A stretch of 34,396 nt of DNA from Bacillota bacterium (GCA_015059495.1 SVAI01000001.1:1119811-1154206); one strand, 5' to 3'. Shown: positions 1-9,250, numbered from the stretch's first letter. Program-made: numbers and translations. The notes: generated by a model not told the origin, from the letters alone.

Positions 1-384
1 ATTAAATGCTTAAACGAAAACTATGACTTTATATTAGTTAACTTTGCTAATTCAGATATGGTAGGACATACTGGTAATTATGAAGCAACAGTTAAAGCTT
101 TAGAAGCAATAGATAGTTGTCTTGGAACAATAATGGAATATGCTAATGAAAACTTCTATACATTATGCTTAACAGCAGACCATGGTAATAGTGATATTAT
201 GTATGACGAAAACGGAACTATTTGTACAACTCATACAATTAATCCAGTACCATTTATAATGACTGATAAGAAGTTAAAACTTAAAGATGGAGCAATAACT
301 AACATTGCACCAACACTATTAAAATATATGGATATTAAAATACCTAAAGAAATGGAAAATAGTGAAATATTAATAGAAGATTAA
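1..384 (+). CDS. gpmI: 2,3-bisphosphoglycerate-independent phosphoglycerate mutase, C-terminal part
   Basis: The reading frame is open from the first base, so the 5' part lies outside the window; 127 C-terminal residues are visible. GpmI interconverts 3- and 2-phosphoglycerate in cytosolic glycolysis through a phosphoserine intermediate, using two Mn2+ ions. Seen here: the NFANSDMVGHTG segment, whose Asp and His bind metal in the family, and the CLTADHGNSD segment carrying the second Asp-His metal pair. The C-terminal PVPFIM and NIAPTLLKYM segments are also typical of the family. The full protein is usually about 505-510 residues, so roughly a quarter is present. Only 32 bases separate its stop from the likely start of the next gene, so the two are probably cotranscribed. 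Identification is firm. Confidence 0.96.
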   Translation: MKCLNENYDFILVNFANSDMVGHTGNYEATVKALEAIDSCLGTIMEYANENFYTLCLTADHGNSDIMYDENGTICTTHTINPVPFIMTDKKLKLKDGAITNIAPTLLKYMDIKIPKEMENSEILIED

Positions 385-416
385 AATACATGTAGTAAGT
401 GAGGGTTTTAGAAAAC

Positions 417-1136
417 ATGATAAAAAATGAACAAAAAGTAATAGATAATTTTTATGGAATAGATCTTGATTACAAACTAAGTATATACAATAATATGTTA
501 TTAGCATTAGATAAAGATGAAGATTACGCAGAAATTAAAGCTTTAACTAATATGCTAGATCATGATTTAAAAAGAATTGAAGAACTATATGATTTAAATG
601 ATAAGGGATTGAGTTTAAGGTCATATTACACTGCCAAACTATTAAAAAATAATAGAGATTATATAAATGACTATTTTAGTAGCTCAAGTTATTATAAGAA
701 TGAAGACTACAAAGAATCTTTCTTTTATAATTGTGATGGGTATACTATGCATTTATTACAAATAACAGATCAAATATTTGAAACAAAGAAATTAGATGAG
801 AAATGTGTAATAGAATTTATCAATAGTTTTAATAATGCTCATCCTGAAGAAAAGAAAAGGTTTATTAATCTATTTATAAGAAGCAATTATTACTGCGCGT
901 TCATACCGTCAAAATATATTCCTGGAGTTAATATGATGAATAATGATTTTGACGATTTAATCCTTCATTTATTTGGAGACAGAGTATTTAAACAATATTG
1001 TGAATTAGAGCCAATAAGAAAAGCAGACTTTATATTTAAGTTTAGAAAAGAAATACAAGTTTACTACAATTCACAAAATAAGAACAAACATAATAAAGGT
1101 GCTAACCTTATTAAAAGACAAACAAGAAATAGATAA
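417..1136 (+). CDS. unknown cytosolic protein downstream of gpmI
   Basis: I do not recognise this 239-residue protein. It is soluble, charged and probably mostly helical, with no signal peptide or membrane segment. Visible features are a Tyr/Asn-rich middle (residues about 80-105), scattered cysteines and a basic C terminus ending in KRQTRNR. I start it at ATG 417 because GAGGG at 401-405 sits 11 bases upstream; an in-frame GTG at 399 has no ribosome binding site. Base composition matches the neighbours, so there is no sign of recent transfer. It follows gpmI closely and ends in a terminator, so it is the last gene of the glycolytic transcript. Nothing in the sequence shows a role in glycolysis. 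Confidence 0.8.
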   Translation: MIKNEQKVIDNFYGIDLDYKLSIYNNMLLALDKDEDYAEIKALTNMLDHDLKRIEELYDLNDKGLSLRSYYTAKLLKNNRDYINDYFSSSSYYKNEDYKESFFYNCDGYTMHLLQITDQIFETKKLDEKCVIEFINSFNNAHPEEKKRFINLFIRSNYYCAFIPSKYIPGVNMMNNDFDDLILHLFGDRVFKQYCELEPIRKADFIFKFRKEIQVYYNSQNKNKHNKGANLIKRQTRNR

Positions 1137-1155
1137 GAAATTATCTATTTTTTTA
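1127..1155 (+). terminator. intrinsic terminator after the gpmI operon
   Basis: A perfect 10-bp stem AAATAGATAA / TTATCTATTT (1127-1136 and 1141-1150) closed by a GAAA tetraloop is followed by a T run. The TAA stop of the upstream gene (1134-1136) lies inside the 5' arm. Confidence 0.9.
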
Positions 1156-1185
1156 TTTAAAAAAATTTAAATTTTTACTTGATTT

Positions 1186-1214
1186 TTGTCACATATTTAT
1201 GGTAAACTTATATA
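1186..1214 (+). promoter_or_regulatory. promoter of the S10-spc-alpha operon
   Basis: A -35 box TTGTCA (1186-1191), a 17-base spacer and a -10 box TATATA (1209-1214) predict a start near 1221, leaving a leader of about 130 bases before rpsJ. An overlapping alternative, TTGATT (1179) with an 18-base spacer and TAAACT (1203), fits less well. Confidence 0.8.
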
Positions 1215-1220
1215 CGTATG

Positions 1221-1340
1221 ACTGCGGAGATGTGTGAGGTTGCTGACACACTAGGCAAGGTTGTTAAATAAAATTTAAACAAACTTGTTGAAACGTCAGG
1301 TAATTCATTACGGAGCAAGTCTATACTAGATATAGGCGAA
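1221..1340 (+). ncRNA. structured leader of the S10 operon (candidate r-protein autoregulatory RNA)
   Basis: The untranslated leader can form three hairpins: GTGTG/CACAC (1232-1236 with 1247-1251), a long A/T-rich hairpin from CAAG (1256-1259) to CTTG (1284-1287) with two mismatches, and CTATA/TATAG (1321-1325 with 1331-1335) just before the ribosome binding site. S10-operon leaders are regulated by L4 in gammaproteobacteria, and structured rpsJ leaders are known in Bacillota. Assigning this RNA to such a class is an inference from position and folding. No T-run terminator follows the hairpins, so control would more likely be translational, near the GGAGG at 1342-1346. Confidence 0.5.
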
Positions 1341-1354
1341 AGGAGGACATTATT

Positions 1355-1660
1355 ATGTCAAATAACAAAGTTCGTATTAACTTAAAGAGCTATGATCACA
1401 GATTAGTTGATTTAGCTGCAGCAAAGATTTGCGAAACTGTTAAAAGAACTGGGGGAGAAATTTCTGGTCCAATTCCTCTACCTACTGAAATCGAAAAGAT
1501 TACAGTACTTAGAGCTGTACACAAATACAAAGATGCCAGAGAACAATTCGAAAGCAGAACTCATAAGAGATTAATCGATATTAAAAACCCTAGTAAAGAA
1601 ACTATTGAGGCTTTATCACATGTTGATATTCCTAGTGGTGTAAGTATCAATATTAAGTAA
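1355..1660 (+). CDS. rpsJ: 30S ribosomal protein S10 (NusE)
   Basis: 101 residues against 102 in Bacillus. S10 binds the 16S rRNA 3' major domain in the 30S head and, with NusB, acts as antitermination factor NusE. Visible hallmarks are the N-terminal [19 protein letters not shown] strand-helix, the GPIPLPT loop and the C-terminal [13 protein letters not shown] strand. AAAGGAGG lies just upstream of ATG 1355. It is the first gene of the ribosomal operon, as in Bacillota generally, and follows a structured leader that probably sets operon output. Confidence 0.98.
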   Translation: MSNNKVRINLKSYDHRLVDLAAAKICETVKRTGGEISGPIPLPTEIEKITVLRAVHKYKDAREQFESRTHKRLIDIKNPSKETIEALSHVDIPSGVSINIK

Positions 1661-1690
1661 TTATATTAAATAAGGAAAGGAAAAATTATT

Positions 1691-2467
1691 ATGAAAGGAA
1701 TCTTAGGAAGAAAAGTTGGAATGACTGAAGTTTTCACTAAAGACGGTAAAGTTATTCCTGTCACAGTAATTGAAGTTGAACCAAATACAGTTACTCAAGT
1801 TAAGACTGTTGAAACTGATGGTTACAATGCTATTCAATTAGGCGTTTGTGACAAAAAAGAAAAAAATGCCACTAAAGCAAGTATTGGTCATGCTAAGAAA
1901 GCTAATACAAACCCTAAGCGCTTCTTAAAAGAAATTAGAAACTTTGAAGGAACATATAGCTTAGGTGATACTATCAAAGCAGATATCTTTGAAGTTGGAG
2001 AAGTAGTAGATGTTACTGGTACTTCAAAAGGTAAAGGAACACAAGGTGTTATTAAAAGATATGGACAACATTCAGGTCCAGATACTCACGGTTCAAGATA
2101 CCACAGAAGAGTTGGTTCTTTAGGTACAATGAGACCAATGAGAGTTATTCCAGGTAAGAAATTACCAGGACATATGGGAGATGCAACAGTTACTATCCAA
2201 AATTTAGAAATTGTTGACGTTAACCTAACAGACAATTACATTTTAGTAAGTGGAAATGTTCCAGGTGCTAAACAATCTTTAGTTTTAATTAAATCAGCTG
2301 TTAAGAATTCAAGAAAGAAAGAAAACATTGAATTAGTTTCTTACGAAGAAGAAACTCCAGTTGAAGAAACTGTAGTTGATGAAGTTGTTGAAACAACTGA
2401 AGCTCCAGTTGAAGCTACTGAAACAGTTGAAACTGAAACTAAAGCTGAGGAAGGAACTCAAGAATAA
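1691..2467 (+). CDS. rplC: 50S ribosomal protein L3 with an acidic C-terminal extension
   Basis: Residues 1-210 are a complete L3 ([15 protein letters not shown] start; basic W-finger-type loop around residues 125-160 with [12 protein letters not shown]), the protein that helps nucleate 50S assembly and reaches the peptidyl transferase centre. Bacillus L3 is about 209 residues; this one has 258. The extra roughly 48 residues (211-258) are low-complexity and strongly acidic: residues 219-258 hold 15 Glu, 1 Asp and only 1 Lys, with repeated Glu-Thr-Val steps. The extension is in frame and ends at a normal stop 22 bases before rplD, so it does not look like a frameshift. Its function is unknown. 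Confidence 0.98.
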   Translation: MKGILGRKVGMTEVFTKDGKVIPVTVIEVEPNTVTQVKTVETDGYNAIQLGVCDKKEKNATKASIGHAKKANTNPKRFLKEIRNFEGTYSLGDTIKADIFEVGEVVDVTGTSKGKGTQGVIKRYGQHSGPDTHGSRYHRRVGSLGTMRPMRVIPGKKLPGHMGDATVTIQNLEIVDVNLTDNYILVSGNVPGAKQSLVLIKSAVKNSRKKENIELVSYEEETPVEETVVDEVVETTEAPVEATETVETETKAEEGTQE

Positions 2468-2489
2468 TTCTTGATTAAGGTGACTTATT

Positions 2490-3119
2490 ATGGCAAAAGT
2501 AGAAGTTAAAAATTTAAAAAATGAAGTAACTAAAGATATTACATTAAATAAAGAAGTATTTGGTGTAGAAGTAAATGACGTAGTTTTAAAGAAAGCTATC
2601 GATTTACAATTAAAAGCATCTAGACAAGGTACAGCTAAAACTAAAACTAGATCAGAAGTATCTGGTGGTGGAAGAAAACCTTGGAGACAAAAAGGAACAG
2701 GACGTGCTCGTCAAGGTTCTACTAGAGCAACTCAATGGGTTGGTGGCGGAATCGCTGGTGGAGTACAACCAAGAAATTACACTTTCAAAATTAATAAGAA
2801 AGAAAGAGTTTTAGCTCTTAAATCAGCTTTAACTCATAAAGCAAATGATAAAGAAATAGTAGTAGTTGATTCATTAACAATTAAATCAATTAAGACTAAA
2901 GACATTAAAGCAATGGTAGAAAGCATGAAGTTAAATGGAAAAATCTTATTTGTAGCTTCAACTACAAGTGATGTTGAAAATTTATACATGGCTACTAGAA
3001 ACTTAGGTTATGCTTATGTTCTTATGTCAGATGAATTAAATTGTTATGATTTAATCAACGCAAATACAGTTGTATTTGAAGAAGCTGCTATTAATGAAGT
3101 AGAGGAGGCACTTAAATAA
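2490..3119 (+). CDS. rplD: 50S ribosomal protein L4
   Basis: 209 residues, normal length. L4 binds 23S rRNA domain I and lines the exit tunnel; in some bacteria it represses its own operon. The [20 protein letters not shown] segment at about residues 49-68 is the conserved tunnel loop. The last base of its TAA is the first base of rplW's ATG (ATAATG), which suggests translational coupling. AAGGTGA precedes the start. Confidence 0.98.
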   Translation: MAKVEVKNLKNEVTKDITLNKEVFGVEVNDVVLKKAIDLQLKASRQGTAKTKTRSEVSGGGRKPWRQKGTGRARQGSTRATQWVGGGIAGGVQPRNYTFKINKKERVLALKSALTHKANDKEIVVVDSLTIKSIKTKDIKAMVESMKLNGKILFVASTTSDVENLYMATRNLGYAYVLMSDELNCYDLINANTVVFEEAAINEVEEALK

Positions 3120-3394
3120 TGAAAAATTATACAGACGTTATTGAAGAAGTAGTTGTTACTGAAAAAAGTGCTGCTAATGCAGAAAAAGGTATTTATACTT
3201 TCAAAGTAGCTAAAAGTGCTAACAAAATTCAAATTAAAGATGCAGTTGAAAAGACTTTTGGTGTTAAAGTTGCATCTGTAAATACATTAAACACTAAAGC
3301 AAAAAGTAAAAGAGTTGGAAGATATACTGGTACAACTAAAACTTATAAGAAAGCCGTTGTTACATTAAAAGACGGACAACAAATTAATCTATAG
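3119..3394 (+). CDS. rplW: 50S ribosomal protein L23
   Basis: 91 residues, close to the usual 95. L23 lies at the exit-tunnel mouth, where it docks trigger factor and SRP. Family features: [19 protein letters not shown] at the N terminus, the [20 protein letters not shown] helix-strand, then a short basic extension [20 protein letters not shown]. The start overlaps the rplD stop by one base, and the binding site GAGGAGG lies inside the end of rplD. Confidence 0.98.
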   Translation: MKNYTDVIEEVVVTEKSAANAEKGIYTFKVAKSANKIQIKDAVEKTFGVKVASVNTLNTKAKSKRVGRYTGTTKTYKKAVVTLKDGQQINL

Positions 3395-3413
3395 GAAGGA
3401 AGAGTGAATAATT

Positions 3414-4241
3414 ATGGCAGTTAAGAAATTTAAACCTACTACTAACGGACGTAGAGGTATGAGTACACTAGCTAATGAAACTCTAACTAAAAAGGCTCCA
3501 GAAAAATCACTATTAGTTAAGAAAACTAAAACAGGTGGTAGAAATAACTCTGGTAAATTAACAGTTAGACACATTGGTGGTGGCGCTAAACAAAAATATA
3601 GAGTTATCGACTTTAGAAGAAATAAAACTGGTATAACTGGTAAGGTTGTTTCAATTGAATACGATCCAAACAGAAATGCAAATATCGCTCTTATTTCTTA
3701 TAAAGATGGTGAAAAGAGATATATTATCGCTCCTAAAAATTTAGAAGTTGGAGCTATAATCGAAAATGGTCCAAAGGCTGATATTAAGGTTGGTAATGCA
3801 TTACCTTTACAAAATATCCCTGTTGGTACAGTAGTTCACTGTGTTGAACTTGTTCCTGGTAAAGGTGCTGCAATTGCAAGATCTGCAGGAACTAGCGTTC
3901 AAATTTTAGGACGTGAAGAAAAATACGTAATGGTAAGATTACAATCTGGAGAAACTAGAAAGATTCTTGGAGTTTGTATGGCTACTATTGGTGAAGTTGG
4001 AAATGAAGATTATGAACTTGTTAACTTAGGAAAAGCTGGTAGAACAAGACATATGGGTATTAAACCAACTAACCGTGGTTCTGTAATGAACCCTAATGAT
4101 CACCCACATGGTGGTGGTGAAGGTAGAGCACCTATCGGTAGAAAAGCACCAATGACACCTTGGGGTAAACCAGCACTTGGTCTTAAGACTAGAAAATCTA
4201 AGAAAGCATCTAACAAGCTTATTGTTAGTAGAAGAAAGTAG
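3414..4241 (+). CDS. rplB: 50S ribosomal protein L2
   Basis: 275 residues, matching the usual 276-277. L2 joins the subunits and supports the peptidyl transferase centre. Visible: the [18 protein letters not shown]-fold strands, the [16 protein letters not shown]3-like region, and the C-terminal [19 protein letters not shown] loop with the conserved histidine near the active centre. AGGAAGG precedes ATG 3414. Confidence 0.99.
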   Translation: MAVKKFKPTTNGRRGMSTLANETLTKKAPEKSLLVKKTKTGGRNNSGKLTVRHIGGGAKQKYRVIDFRRNKTGITGKVVSIEYDPNRNANIALISYKDGEKRYIIAPKNLEVGAIIENGPKADIKVGNALPLQNIPVGTVVHCVELVPGKGAAIARSAGTSVQILGREEKYVMVRLQSGETRKILGVCMATIGEVGNEDYELVNLGKAGRTRHMGIKPTNRGSVMNPNDHPHGGGEGRAPIGRKAPMTPWGKPALGLKTRKSKKASNKLIVSRRK

Positions 4242-4254
4242 GAGGCAATAGATT

Positions 4255-4533
4255 ATGGCTAGAAGTTTAAAAAAAGGTCCTTATGTATTCGATAGACTTT
4301 TAAAGAAAGTTCAAGAATTAAATAAGAATAATAAAAAAGAAGTAGTTAAAACTTGGTCTCGTAGATCAACAATATTTCCTGATTTCGTAGGACATACTAT
4401 TGCTGTTCATAACGGTAAAGAATTTATTCCAGTTTATGTTACAGAAGATATGGTTGGACATAAATTAGGAGAATTCGCTCTAACTCGTAAGTTCAATGGA
4501 CACGGTGGAGCAGATAAACAAGGTAAGAAGTAG
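4255..4533 (+). CDS. rpsS: 30S ribosomal protein S19
   Basis: 92 residues, as in Bacillus. S19 pairs with S13 in the 30S head near the A site. The [19 protein letters not shown] start, [21 protein letters not shown] core and [17 protein letters not shown] end are conserved. AGGAGG precedes it, and 13 bases separate it from rplB. Confidence 0.98.
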   Translation: MARSLKKGPYVFDRLLKKVQELNKNNKKEVVKTWSRRSTIFPDFVGHTIAVHNGKEFIPVYVTEDMVGHKLGEFALTRKFNGHGGADKQGKK

Positions 4534-4545
4534 GAGGTAAACTAA

Positions 4546-4893
4546 ATGGAAACATATGCAATTCATAAAAATGCAGATTTAAAACCTCGTCAAGCTAGAT
4601 TAACTTTAGATTTAGTTAGAGGAAAATCTGTTGAAGCAGCTAGAGGTATTTTAATTAATACAAATACTAAAGCTAGTAGAATGATTTTAAAAGTTTTAAA
4701 TTCAGCTGCTGCTAATGCTGTTAATAATAATAAAGCTAAAGAATCTGATTTAGTTATCTCTGAATGCTTTATCAATCCAGGTCCAGTTAGAAAGAAAATT
4801 AGATTTGGAAGTAGATCAAGAATTGACAGATCAGATCATAGAACAAGTCACATCGTTGTTAAAGTTAGCGATGGTAAAAAGGAGGCTAAATAA
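4546..4893 (+). CDS. rplV: 50S ribosomal protein L22
   Basis: 115 residues. L22 touches all six 23S rRNA domains, and its beta hairpin lines the exit tunnel, where changes can cause macrolide resistance. Visible: KPRQARLTLDLVRGKSVEAA at the N terminus, the LNSAAANAVNNN helix, and the hairpin residues PGPVRKKIRFGSRSRIDRSD followed by RTSHIVVKVSD. Its TAA overlaps the rpsC ATG by one base (TAATG), giving coupled translation. Confidence 0.98.
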   Translation: METYAIHKNADLKPRQARLTLDLVRGKSVEAARGILINTNTKASRMILKVLNSAAANAVNNNKAKESDLVISECFINPGPVRKKIRFGSRSRIDRSDHRTSHIVVKVSDGKKEAK

Positions 4894-5576
4894 TGGGACA
4901 AAAGATTAATCCAATCGGTTTTAGAATCGGTGTTAATAAAGATTGGGATTCTAGATGGATGGCAGGAAACAAAGATTTTGCTAAATATTTAGACCATGAT
5001 ATTAAAATTAGAAAATATTTAAATAAGAAGTTAAGAGAAGCTTCTTTAGCCTCAATTATTATTGAAAGAAATAAAGATGGTAAATGTAATGTTACTATCA
5101 ACACTTCTAAACCTGGTATCGTAATCGGTAAAGGTGGAGAAGATATCGAAAAATTAAGAAATGAATTAAAGAAATTAGTAAACGAAGATATTTATGTATC
5201 AATCGTTGAAGTTAAGAACCCAGACCTTAACGCACAAATCGTTGCAAACTCAATTGCTTTACAAATTGAAGCAAGAGGAAATTATAGAACTGTTCAAAAG
5301 AGAGCTATAAGAAATGCAATGAAAGCTGGAGCTAAAGGTGTTAAAACATTAGTTTCAGGACGTGTTGGTGGTGCTGAAATGGCTAGAGGTGAACATTACA
5401 CTGAAGGTACTGTTCCACTTCATACAGTTAGAGCAGACATTGATTATGGTACTGCTGAAGCATTAACTACATACGGAATTATCGGAGTTAAAGTATGGAT
5501 TTATAAAGGCGAAATTCTTTCTACAAAACAAGTAAAGAAGGGAGATGACCAAAATGTTAATGCCAAAAAGAACTAA
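4893..5576 (+). CDS. rpsC: 30S ribosomal protein S3
   Basis: 227 residues, slightly longer than the usual 218. S3 is at the mRNA entry channel and has helicase-assisting basic residues. It starts with [18 protein letters not shown], has a KH domain with the [14 protein letters not shown] motif (about residues 77-90), then the [17 protein letters not shown] and [13 protein letters not shown] segments. The C-terminal tail [14 protein letters not shown] is short and variable. It overlaps the start of rplP by 23 bases. Confidence 0.98.
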   Translation: MGQKINPIGFRIGVNKDWDSRWMAGNKDFAKYLDHDIKIRKYLNKKLREASLASIIIERNKDGKCNVTINTSKPGIVIGKGGEDIEKLRNELKKLVNEDIYVSIVEVKNPDLNAQIVANSIALQIEARGNYRTVQKRAIRNAMKAGAKGVKTLVSGRVGGAEMARGEHYTEGTVPLHTVRADIDYGTAEALTTYGIIGVKVWIYKGEILSTKQVKKGDDQNVNAKKN

Positions 5577-5967
5577 ATATAGAAAACCACATAGATTAAC
5601 ATATGATGGTCATGCTAAAGGTAATACAGAACTTCACTTTGGAGTTTACGGACTTCAAGCTAAAGAAGGAGCATGGATTACTGCTCGCCAAATTGAAGCA
5701 GCTCGTGTAGCTATTTCAAGACAATTAAAACGTGGTGGAAAATTATGGATCAACATATTCCCACACTTAGCACTAACTAAAAAACCACTTGAAACTCGTC
5801 AAGGTAAAGGTAAAGGTGCTGTAGAACAATGGGTAGCTGTTGTTAAAAAAGGTAAGATTATGTTTGAACTTGCAGATGTAACTGAAGAACAAGCAAGAGA
5901 AGCTTTAAGATTAGCATCTCATAAATTACCAATCAAATGTAAATTTGTTAAGAAGGAGGAAAAGTAG
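5554..5967 (+). CDS. rplP: 50S ribosomal protein L16
   Basis: 137 residues. L16 sits near the A and P sites and aids tRNA accommodation. I start it at ATG 5554 ([14 protein letters not shown]), the conserved L16 N terminus, with GGGAG at 5540-5544 nine bases upstream. The ATG at 5545 would abut that site and add three non-conserved residues. The [18 protein letters not shown] and [20 protein letters not shown] segments are typical; the latter basic loop reaches the peptidyl transferase centre. It overlaps the rpsC 3' end by 23 bases in another frame. Confidence 0.97.
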   Translation: MLMPKRTKYRKPHRLTYDGHAKGNTELHFGVYGLQAKEGAWITARQIEAARVAISRQLKRGGKLWINIFPHLALTKKPLETRQGKGKGAVEQWVAVVKKGKIMFELADVTEEQAREALRLASHKLPIKCKFVKKEEK

Positions 5968-6177
5968 ATGAAAATTGCTGAATTAAGAAAATTAAGTAAC
6001 GAAGAATTAACAACTAAAATTACTGAAGCTAAAAAAGAATTATTAGATTTAAGAATTAAAAAATCTACTGGTACTTTAGAAAAACCTTCAAAAATTAACG
6101 AATTAAGAAAAGGAATTGCTAGAGCATTAACAATTCTTAAAGAAAGAGAAATCAATGAAAGTGAGGAGAATAAATAA
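5968..6177 (+). CDS. rpmC: 50S ribosomal protein L29
   Basis: 69 residues forming the expected two-helix hairpin: [18 protein letters not shown], then [19 protein letters not shown] and a C-terminal helix with [11 protein letters not shown]29 lies by the exit tunnel next to L23. Its ATG follows the rplP stop directly, and its own TAA shares one base with the rpsQ ATG, so all three are translationally linked. Confidence 0.97.
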   Translation: MKIAELRKLSNEELTTKITEAKKELLDLRIKKSTGTLEKPSKINELRKGIARALTILKEREINESEENK

Positions 6178-6446
6178 TGGCTAATACTAAAGAAGTTAGA
6201 ACTCAAGAATTAGTAGGTAGAGTTGTATCTGCTAAAAACGAAAAAACTATTACTGTTTTAGTAGAAACATATAAAAATCACCCACTTTATGGTAAAAGAG
6301 TTAAATACTCTAAAAAATATGTAGCTCATGATGAAAAGAATGTAGCTAAAGAAGGGGATACAGTTAGAATCGCTGCTTCTAAACCTATTTCTAAAACTAA
6401 GAAATATGTTTTAGTTGAAGTAGTTGAAAAAGCTGTAATTCTATAG
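6177..6446 (+). CDS. rpsQ: 30S ribosomal protein S17
   Basis: 89 residues, OB fold. S17 is a primary 16S rRNA-binding assembly protein of the 30S body. Visible: [35 protein letters not shown] and [20 protein letters not shown], all conserved. The start overlaps the rpmC stop, with GTGAGGAG just upstream. Confidence 0.98.
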   Translation: MANTKEVRTQELVGRVVSAKNEKTITVLVETYKNHPLYGKRVKYSKKYVAHDEKNVAKEGDTVRIAASKPISKTKKYVLVEVVEKAVIL

Positions 6447-6457
6447 GAGGTAATCTT

Positions 6458-6826
6458 ATGGTAATGCAAGAAAGTAGACTTAAAGTTGCAGATAACTCTG
6501 GAGCTAGAGAAGTTCTAGTAATTAGAGTTATGGGTGGCTCAAAAGTTAAATATGGAAATATCGGTGATATCGTAACTGTTACAGTTAAAAAAGCTATTCC
6601 TAATGGTAATGTTGCTGAAGGAAAAGTTTGTAAAGCAGTTATTGTTAGAACTAAACAAGGCGTTAGAAGAAAAGATGGCTCTTATATTAAATTCGACGAT
6701 AATGCATGTGTATTAATTAAGGACGATAAAACTCCACTTGGAACTAGAGTTTTAGGACCAGTTGCTAGAGAACTTAGAGATAAAGACTTCACTAAGATCA
6801 TCTCATTAGCACCTGAAGTATTATAG
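6458..6826 (+). CDS. rplN: 50S ribosomal protein L14
   Basis: 122 residues, the standard length. L14 binds 23S rRNA at the subunit interface (bridge B8) and is the docking site for the silencing factor Rsf[20 protein letters not shown], the [15 protein letters not shown] strand and the C-terminal [19 protein letters not shown] are family hallmarks. AGGAGG lies 6-7 bases before the start. Confidence 0.98.
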   Translation: MVMQESRLKVADNSGAREVLVIRVMGGSKVKYGNIGDIVTVTVKKAIPNGNVAEGKVCKAVIVRTKQGVRRKDGSYIKFDDNACVLIKDDKTPLGTRVLGPVARELRDKDFTKIISLAPEVL

Positions 6827-6836
6827 GAGGTATATG

Positions 6837-7136
6837 ATGAAGATTAAAGTTGGAGATCAAGTTAAAGTAATCGCTGGTCAATATAAAGATAGTGTAGGTA
6901 AAGTTTTAAAGACTTTAAAGAAAGAAAACAAAGTTATCGTTGAAGGTGTAAACATTCATAAGAGAAACACTAAGCCAAATCAAATGAATCAAGCTGGTGG
7001 AATCTTCGAAAGTGAAGCACCAATTCATGTTTCAAACGTTAAGAAAATTGACGCTAAAGAAGCAAAAAAAGAAGTTAAAGAAGCAAAAGTAGAAAAGAAA
7101 GCTACTACTAAAAAAGCTGCTTCAAAGAAGAACTAG
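6837..7136 (+). CDS. rplX: 50S ribosomal protein L24 with an unusual Lys/Ala/Glu-rich tail
   Basis: 99 residues from ATG 6837. The ATG at 6834 is only three bases from AGGAGG (6825-6830), whereas 6837 has normal six-base spacing. L24 is an early 50S assembly protein with a KOW domain, seen as KIKVGDQVKVIAGQYKDSVG, then GVNIHKRNTKP and GGIFESEAPIHVSNV. After that point the usual TRVGYKVEDGKKVRV segment is missing. In its place residues 73-99 are a low-complexity run of Lys, Ala and Glu ending in KKAASKKN. Confidence 0.97.
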   Translation: MKIKVGDQVKVIAGQYKDSVGKVLKTLKKENKVIVEGVNIHKRNTKPNQMNQAGGIFESEAPIHVSNVKKIDAKEAKKEVKEAKVEKKATTKKAASKKN

Positions 7137-7153
7137 GTTAGGAGGAACTATAA

Positions 7154-7693
7154 ATGAGTATGTTAAAAGAAAAATATAATAAAGAAATCTCTAAATCTTT
7201 AATGGATCAATTTAAATATGCTAGTGTTATGGAAGTTCCTAAACTAGAAAAAATTGTAATTAACATGGGTGTAGGAGAAGCTGCACACGATGAAAAATAC
7301 ATTGAAGCTGCTATTAAAGATTTAGAAGCTATCGCTGGTCAAAAGGCTGTAGTTACTAAAGCTAAGAAATCAATCGCTGGTTTCAAAATTAGAGAAGGAC
7401 AATCAATTGGTTGTAAAGTAACACTTCGTGGTGAAAATATGTACAACTTCTTAGAAAAATTAGTTAGAATTGCTCTTCCTCGTGTAAGAGACTTTAGAGG
7501 TATCTCTAAAACTGCATTCGACGGAAAAGGTAACTATACTCTAGGAGTTAAAGAACAATTAATTTTCCCAGAAATAGATTATGATGCAGTATTACAAGTA
7601 ATCGGTATGGATATCGTATTTGTTACAACTGCAAAAACAAATGAAGAAGGTCTAGCATTATTAAGTGCTTTCGGACTTCCATTTAGAAAGTAG
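7154..7693 (+). CDS. rplE: 50S ribosomal protein L5
   Basis: 179 residues, as in Bacillus. L5 binds 5S rRNA in the central protuberance and contacts P-site tRNA and S13. Visible: [44 protein letters not shown] written here in parts as the [13 protein letters not shown] loop, LPRVRDFRG and the [13 protein letters not shown] strand. AGGAGG precedes ATG 7154. A second in-frame ATG at residue 3 is equally possible but changes little. Confidence 0.98.
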   Translation: MSMLKEKYNKEISKSLMDQFKYASVMEVPKLEKIVINMGVGEAAHDEKYIEAAIKDLEAIAGQKAVVTKAKKSIAGFKIREGQSIGCKVTLRGENMYNFLEKLVRIALPRVRDFRGISKTAFDGKGNYTLGVKEQLIFPEIDYDAVLQVIGMDIVFVTTAKTNEEGLALLSAFGLPFRK

Positions 7694-7707
7694 GAGGAAT
7701 ATAAATT

Positions 7708-7893
7708 ATGGCTAAGAAAAGTATGGTTGTAAAACAACAAAGAACTCCTAAGTTCTCTACTCGTGCATATACAAGATGCAACAGATGTGGAAGACCACAC
7801 GGAGTACTAAGAAAATATGGACTTTGTCGTATTTGCTTTAGAGAATTAGCAAATCAAGGACAAATTCCTGGTGTTAGAAAATCAAGTTGGTAG
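7708..7893 (+). CDS. rpsZ: 30S ribosomal protein S14, zinc-binding type Z
   Basis: 61 residues, the short Zn2+ form of S14 found in many Bacillota. The zinc ligands are C24, C27, C40 and C43 ([20 protein letters not shown]), followed by [18 protein letters not shown]. It is the S14 of the 30S head. The operon position between rplE and rpsH is standard. The Zn-free, longer paralogue (rpsN2 type) is not in this window. Confidence 0.98.
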   Translation: MAKKSMVVKQQRTPKFSTRAYTRCNRCGRPHGVLRKYGLCRICFRELANQGQIPGVRKSSW

Positions 7894-7911
7894 GAAAGGA
7901 GGAACAAAGTT

Positions 7912-8307
7912 ATGGTAAATGATAGTATTGCAGATATGCTAACTAGAATGAGAAATGCTCTAGTTATGAAATATAATAATGTTGAAGTAATCGGAACTAA
8001 AATCAATTTAGGAATTGCTGAAATTCTTAAAAGAGAAGGTTTCATTGAAGACTTCGAATATCAAAAAAACACTAATGGTGATAAATTAAACATTACTTTA
8101 AAATACGGAGAAAAGAAAGAAAGAGTTATTACTGGCTTAAAGAGAATTTCTAAATCTGGATTAAGAGTTTATGTTAAAGCTGATAACGTTCCTCGTGTTC
8201 TTAACGGACTTGGAATCGCTATATTATCAACTTCAAAAGGATTAATGACTGATAAAGAAGCTAGAGAAAATAATTTAGGAGGTGAAGTACTTGCTTACAT
8301 TTGGTAA
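7912..8307 (+). CDS. rpsH: 30S ribosomal protein S8
   Basis: 131 residues. S8 binds helix 21 of 16S rRNA and is the spc-operon repressor in E. coli. Conserved segments: [38 protein letters not shown] and the C-terminal [18 protein letters not shown] precedes ATG 7912. Confidence 0.98.
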   Translation: MVNDSIADMLTRMRNALVMKYNNVEVIGTKINLGIAEILKREGFIEDFEYQKNTNGDKLNITLKYGEKKERVITGLKRISKSGLRVYVKADNVPRVLNGLGIAILSTSKGLMTDKEARENNLGGEVLAYIW

Positions 8308-8324
8308 GTTAAGGAAACTAAGTT

Positions 8325-8864
8325 ATGAGTAGAATAGGTAATAGAATATTAACAATTTCTGAAGGCGTTGAAGTAAACGTTGACGGTAAATTAGTTACAG
8401 TTAAAGGTCCTAAAGGTGAATTAACATTAACTGTTAAAGATCCAATTAAGGTTGAAGTTAAAGAAGGTCAAGTATACACTACAAGACCAAATGAATTAAA
8501 AACAACAAAACAATTACATGGAACAACAAATTCATTAATCAACAACATGATGATTGGTGTTAAAGATGGATATACAAAAGATCTTGAAGCTATCGGTGTT
8601 GGTTACAGATTTAATGTTGCAGGTAACAAAGTTGGAATTACTGCAGGTTTCTCTCATCCAGTAGAAATCGAAATTCCAGCTGACTTAAAAGTAAGTCAAT
8701 CATCAAATACTGAAATTTCTATTTCAGGTATTTCTAAAAAATCAGTTGCAGACTTTGCTGCTAAGATTCGTGGTATTAGACCACCAGAACCATACAAAGG
8801 TAAAGGTATAAGATACAAAGGCGAATTCGTTAGACGTAAAGTTGGTAAGAAAGCAGCTAAATAA
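8325..8864 (+). CDS. rplF: 50S ribosomal protein L6
   Basis: 179 residues with the two repeated L6 domains. It binds 23S rRNA near the sarcin-ricin loop. Visible: SRIGNRILTI, VKGPKGELTLTV, LEAIGVGYRFNVAG and the C-terminal GIRPPEPYKGKGIRYKGE. The second-domain lysine run (RRKVGKKAAK) ends the protein. AAGGAAAC before ATG 8325 is a weaker binding site than most in the operon. Confidence 0.98.
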   Translation: MSRIGNRILTISEGVEVNVDGKLVTVKGPKGELTLTVKDPIKVEVKEGQVYTTRPNELKTTKQLHGTTNSLINNMMIGVKDGYTKDLEAIGVGYRFNVAGNKVGITAGFSHPVEIEIPADLKVSQSSNTEISISGISKKSVADFAAKIRGIRPPEPYKGKGIRYKGEFVRRKVGKKAAK

Positions 8865-8882
8865 GGTAGGAGGTAAAAGATT

Positions 8883-9239
8883 ATGATAAAGAAACAATCA
8901 AATAACGTTGCACGTTTAAGAAGACATTCTAGAGTAAGAAACAAAGTTTCTGGAACATCTGAAATGCCAAGATTAAATGTATTTAGATCAAACGAAAATA
9001 TATTTGCTCAAATTATCGATGATACTAAAGGTAATACCTTAGTTAGCTCTTCTTCTGTAGAACTAAAAATTAAAAATGGTGGAAATGTAGAAGCTGCTAA
9101 ATTAGTAGGAAAAGATATTGCTGAAAAAGCTAAAAAAGCTAAAATCAAAAAAGTAGTTTTTGATAGAGGTGGATACCTATATCATGGACGTGTTGAAGCT
9201 TTAGCTGAAGCTGCAAGAGAAAACGGATTGGAATTTTAA
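8883..9239 (+). CDS. rplR: 50S ribosomal protein L18
   Basis: 118 residues. L18 binds 5S rRNA with L5. Visible: [35 protein letters not shown] and the C-terminal [20 protein letters not shown]. The binding site TAGGAGG precedes the start. Confidence 0.98.
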   Translation: MIKKQSNNVARLRRHSRVRNKVSGTSEMPRLNVFRSNENIFAQIIDDTKGNTLVSSSSVELKIKNGGNVEAAKLVGKDIAEKAKKAKIKKVVFDRGGYLYHGRVEALAEAARENGLEF

Positions 9240-9250
9240 GGAGAGATATT

